A stretch of DNA of 15,846 nucleotides from Gemmatimonadales bacterium UBA7835 (GTDB lineage: Bacteria; Gemmatimonadota; Gemmatimonadetes; Longimicrobiales; Gaopeijiaceae): the NCBI GenBank assembly GCA_002500925.1, contig DLTN01000043.1:17251-33096 (forward strand), in the 5' to 3' direction. The stretch's first letter is position 1, and every line of letters begins with the position of its first letter. Made by a program: the position numbers and the translations under genes. Shown here piece by piece: positions 14,584 to 15,846 of this stretch. A model generated the notes under the pieces. The model was not told the origin of the DNA, searched no databases, and saw only the letters and a list, made by a program, of their open reading frames with translations.

Positions 14584-15470
14584 CCACGAATAACGGGATA
14601 GCAACAAACCAACGAGACTTGGTCACCGTGTCCGTGGCTGGTGAAATCGCACACCCAGGGTTCCCAGGTCTACCTGCCGAACCCTATCGGCTAGCGTCCG
14701 ATGGAACCCCGTTTCTTCTCCCCACGTACGGAGGGATCGTCTACAACGTATCTGTTGGTGATCCTGCTTTCGGTTGGGCCGCAGATTGTGTTCACCCAGG
14801 CATTAGCATCAGTCACTCCGATGACAACAAAAACCGCGGCCTAAACGTCTTCGCATGCATTGGAAACCGGGCTCGAGTAATGACCGGTGGTGCGTCTGGG
14901 GCCATGGGTATGGTAACAGGAAAGTCAGGCCGGTTCTCGGAACAGGTAATCGTTCACATGTCACGCGAAGCTAGGGCACAGATGGCCGTGGGCGACCAAG
15001 TGCTAATCAAAGCGGAAGGGACCGGGCTCACGCTTACCGAGCACCCGGAAGTATCTCTGAAAGGGATTTCTCCTCGACTGCTCGCGGTACTACCATCACA
15101 GGAGGAAGACGGTCACATAGCCTTCGGTGTCGCTGCGCATGTGCCGGCTCACTTGGTAGGAGCGGGACTCGGGCTGACCTCAGAAGGTGGCAGCATACAC
15201 ATTCAGTCTACGGATCGGGCAATACTGAACGAACTAAAGCTCGACCAGCTAAAGCTCGGTGACCTAATAGCTCTGGAGGATACAGATAGCCGCTACAATC
15301 ATGGTTACCTGAGAGGCGCACGCGCCATCGGAGTAGTGGCGTCCACGGATGGGCCGCGCGCAGGATACGGACCAGGCATAGCGGTCATTATGACAGCGCC
15401 AGCCGGACAGCTAGGGAGCTTCCTAGCCCCGGGCACAAACCTCGCAGACCTATTGGAGATGGCCCCATGA
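14580..15470 (+). CDS. DUF4438-family protein (second of tandem pair, altered C-terminal motif)
   Basis: A 296-residue paralogue of the preceding gene, aligned along its whole length: DLVTVSVAGEI, GIVYNVSVGDPAFGW (52-66), CVHPGISISHSDD (70-82), ACIGNRARVMTGG (92-104) with MVTG (111-114), LKLGDLIALED (224-234) and GYGPGIAVIMT (262-272). In the first copy the C-terminal motif reads HGDS...GHGPG; here the equivalent stretch is STDGPRAGYGPG (255-266), so both histidines and the HGD triad are gone while the glycine-proline frame remains. In the N-terminal half the two are more alike. It may therefore be a partner subunit with a changed site, or bind a different ligand. The start has an AGGGGG site just upstream and overlaps the first copy by ATGA; its stop overlaps the dehydrogenase gene the same way. 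Probably a hetero-oligomer with its neighbour (inference). Confidence 0.76.
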   Translation: MTTNNGIATNQRDLVTVSVAGEIAHPGFPGLPAEPYRLASDGTPFLLPTYGGIVYNVSVGDPAFGWAADCVHPGISISHSDDNKNRGLNVFACIGNRARVMTGGASGAMGMVTGKSGRFSEQVIVHMSREARAQMAVGDQVLIKAEGTGLTLTEHPEVSLKGISPRLLAVLPSQEEDGHIAFGVAAHVPAHLVGAGLGLTSEGGSIHIQSTDRAILNELKLDQLKLGDLIALEDTDSRYNHGYLRGARAIGVVASTDGPRAGYGPGIAVIMTAPAGQLGSFLAPGTNLADLLEMAP

Positions 15471-15846
15471 CCAAGGTCCCTATGACCGCGGTTTCACTTG
15501 AGAGCCTTAGAGGATTCGTCTTCGACATACTCCGAGCTATGGGCGTACCCGAGGAGGAAGCCGAGATCTTCGGAAGTGCGCTCATTTTCTCGGAGCTCCG
15601 TTTCCACCCCGGACATGGACAAGGGGTCAAGAAACTCAGGAGGTATCAAAGCCGGTTCGCGGAAGGTGGGATCGACCCAACTGCGCCGTGGGAAATCTTA
15701 AAGGAGAGCCCCGCCCTTGCTCTCGTCAGCGCAAACAACGGAATCGGGACGGTGGCGGCGACACGAGCGATGCGCCTCGCAATAGAGAAATCCAAAGTTT
15801 GCGGTATAGGACAGGTGATCGTGCGCGACTCCACTCATTTTGGCTC
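15467..15846 (+). CDS. Malate/L-lactate dehydrogenase-family oxidoreductase (Ldh2/AllD-like), 3' end cut by window edge
   Basis: The first 126 codons of a protein in the Ldh2 family of NAD(P)-dependent 2-hydroxyacid dehydrogenases, which includes ureidoglycolate dehydrogenase (AllD), sulfolactate dehydrogenase and delta-1-piperideine-2-carboxylate reductase. It is unrelated in fold to ordinary lactate dehydrogenase. Visible family blocks are LRAMGVPEEEAEIFGSAL (22-39), a His-Gly element at H50-G51, RYQSRFAEGGIDP (59-71), ALVSANNGIGTVAATRAM (85-102) and VRDSTHFG (119-126) with H124. The usual DSHG around the first His is replaced by HPGHG, with two extra residues (QG) after it. The ATG at 15467 has GGAG 8 bases upstream and overlaps the DUF4438 stop (ATGA). 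Oxidising ureidoglycolate to oxalurate would fit the ureide genes on the other arm, but other hydroxyacids are possible. Confidence 0.88.
   Translation, partial: MTKVPMTAVSLESLRGFVFDILRAMGVPEEEAEIFGSALIFSELRFHPGHGQGVKKLRRYQSRFAEGGIDPTAPWEILKESPALALVSANNGIGTVAATRAMRLAIEKSKVCGIGQVIVRDSTHFG

Overview
The window holds 17 protein-coding genes packed with almost no free DNA: fourteen on the minus strand (positions 13629 down to 1) and three on the plus strand (13714 to the right edge). The longest unassigned stretch is the 84-base divergent spacer at 13630-13713, so no gene-free region reaches 300 bases. I saw no tRNA, rRNA, insertion sequence, integrase, phage gene or CRISPR array. The coding style is bacterial: Shine-Dalgarno sequences before many starts, 4-base ATGA/GTGA overlaps between neighbours, a lipoprotein signal with a lipobox, and an FCD-type GntR regulator. 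There is no phylogenetic marker gene, so I cannot name the lineage. The mix of genes suggests a free-living heterotroph that scavenges organic nitrogen, possibly an uncultured group, but that is inference.

Minus strand in order of transcription: M32 metallocarboxypeptidase; class I/II aminotransferase; a VOC protein resembling methylmalonyl-CoA epimerase; a PuuE-type allantoinase/polysaccharide deacetylase; an AllA-like ureidoglycolate lyase; the FCD GntR regulator; an extended-SDR epimerase-like protein; a Gfo/Idh/MocA oxidoreductase; an oligopeptide-type (Dpp/Opp) substrate-binding lipoprotein; permeases DppB-like and DppC-like; a second Gfo/Idh/MocA oxidoreductase; a classical SDR; and an M20 peptidase that runs off the left edge. 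Nine of the thirteen junctions overlap by 1 to 11 bases and the largest gap is 68 bases, so this reads as one long operon or a few nested ones.

Plus strand: two tandem DUF4438-family proteins followed by the start of a malate/L-lactate dehydrogenase-family (Ldh2/AllD-like) oxidoreductase, joined by ATGA overlaps. The spacer between the two arms contains the perfect palindrome TTGTCGACAA at 13662-13671. It fits the kind of site bound by FCD GntR proteins, and such a regulator is encoded in the left arm, so both arms may be controlled together.

Working model (inference): the locus imports a peptide-like or N-rich compound through the Dpp-type transporter, trims it with the two peptidases, modifies it with two oxidoreductase pairs (each one Gfo/Idh plus one SDR), and breaks C-N bonds with the PuuE/AllA-like enzymes. 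The AllD-like dehydrogenase and the DUF4438 pair would work on the other side of the shared regulatory region. PuuE, AllA and AllD homologues all belong to ureide (allantoin/ureidoglycolate) chemistry, but urate oxidase, allantoicase and the allantoate hydrolase are missing here. A different ureido or amide substrate is therefore as likely as classical purine degradation.
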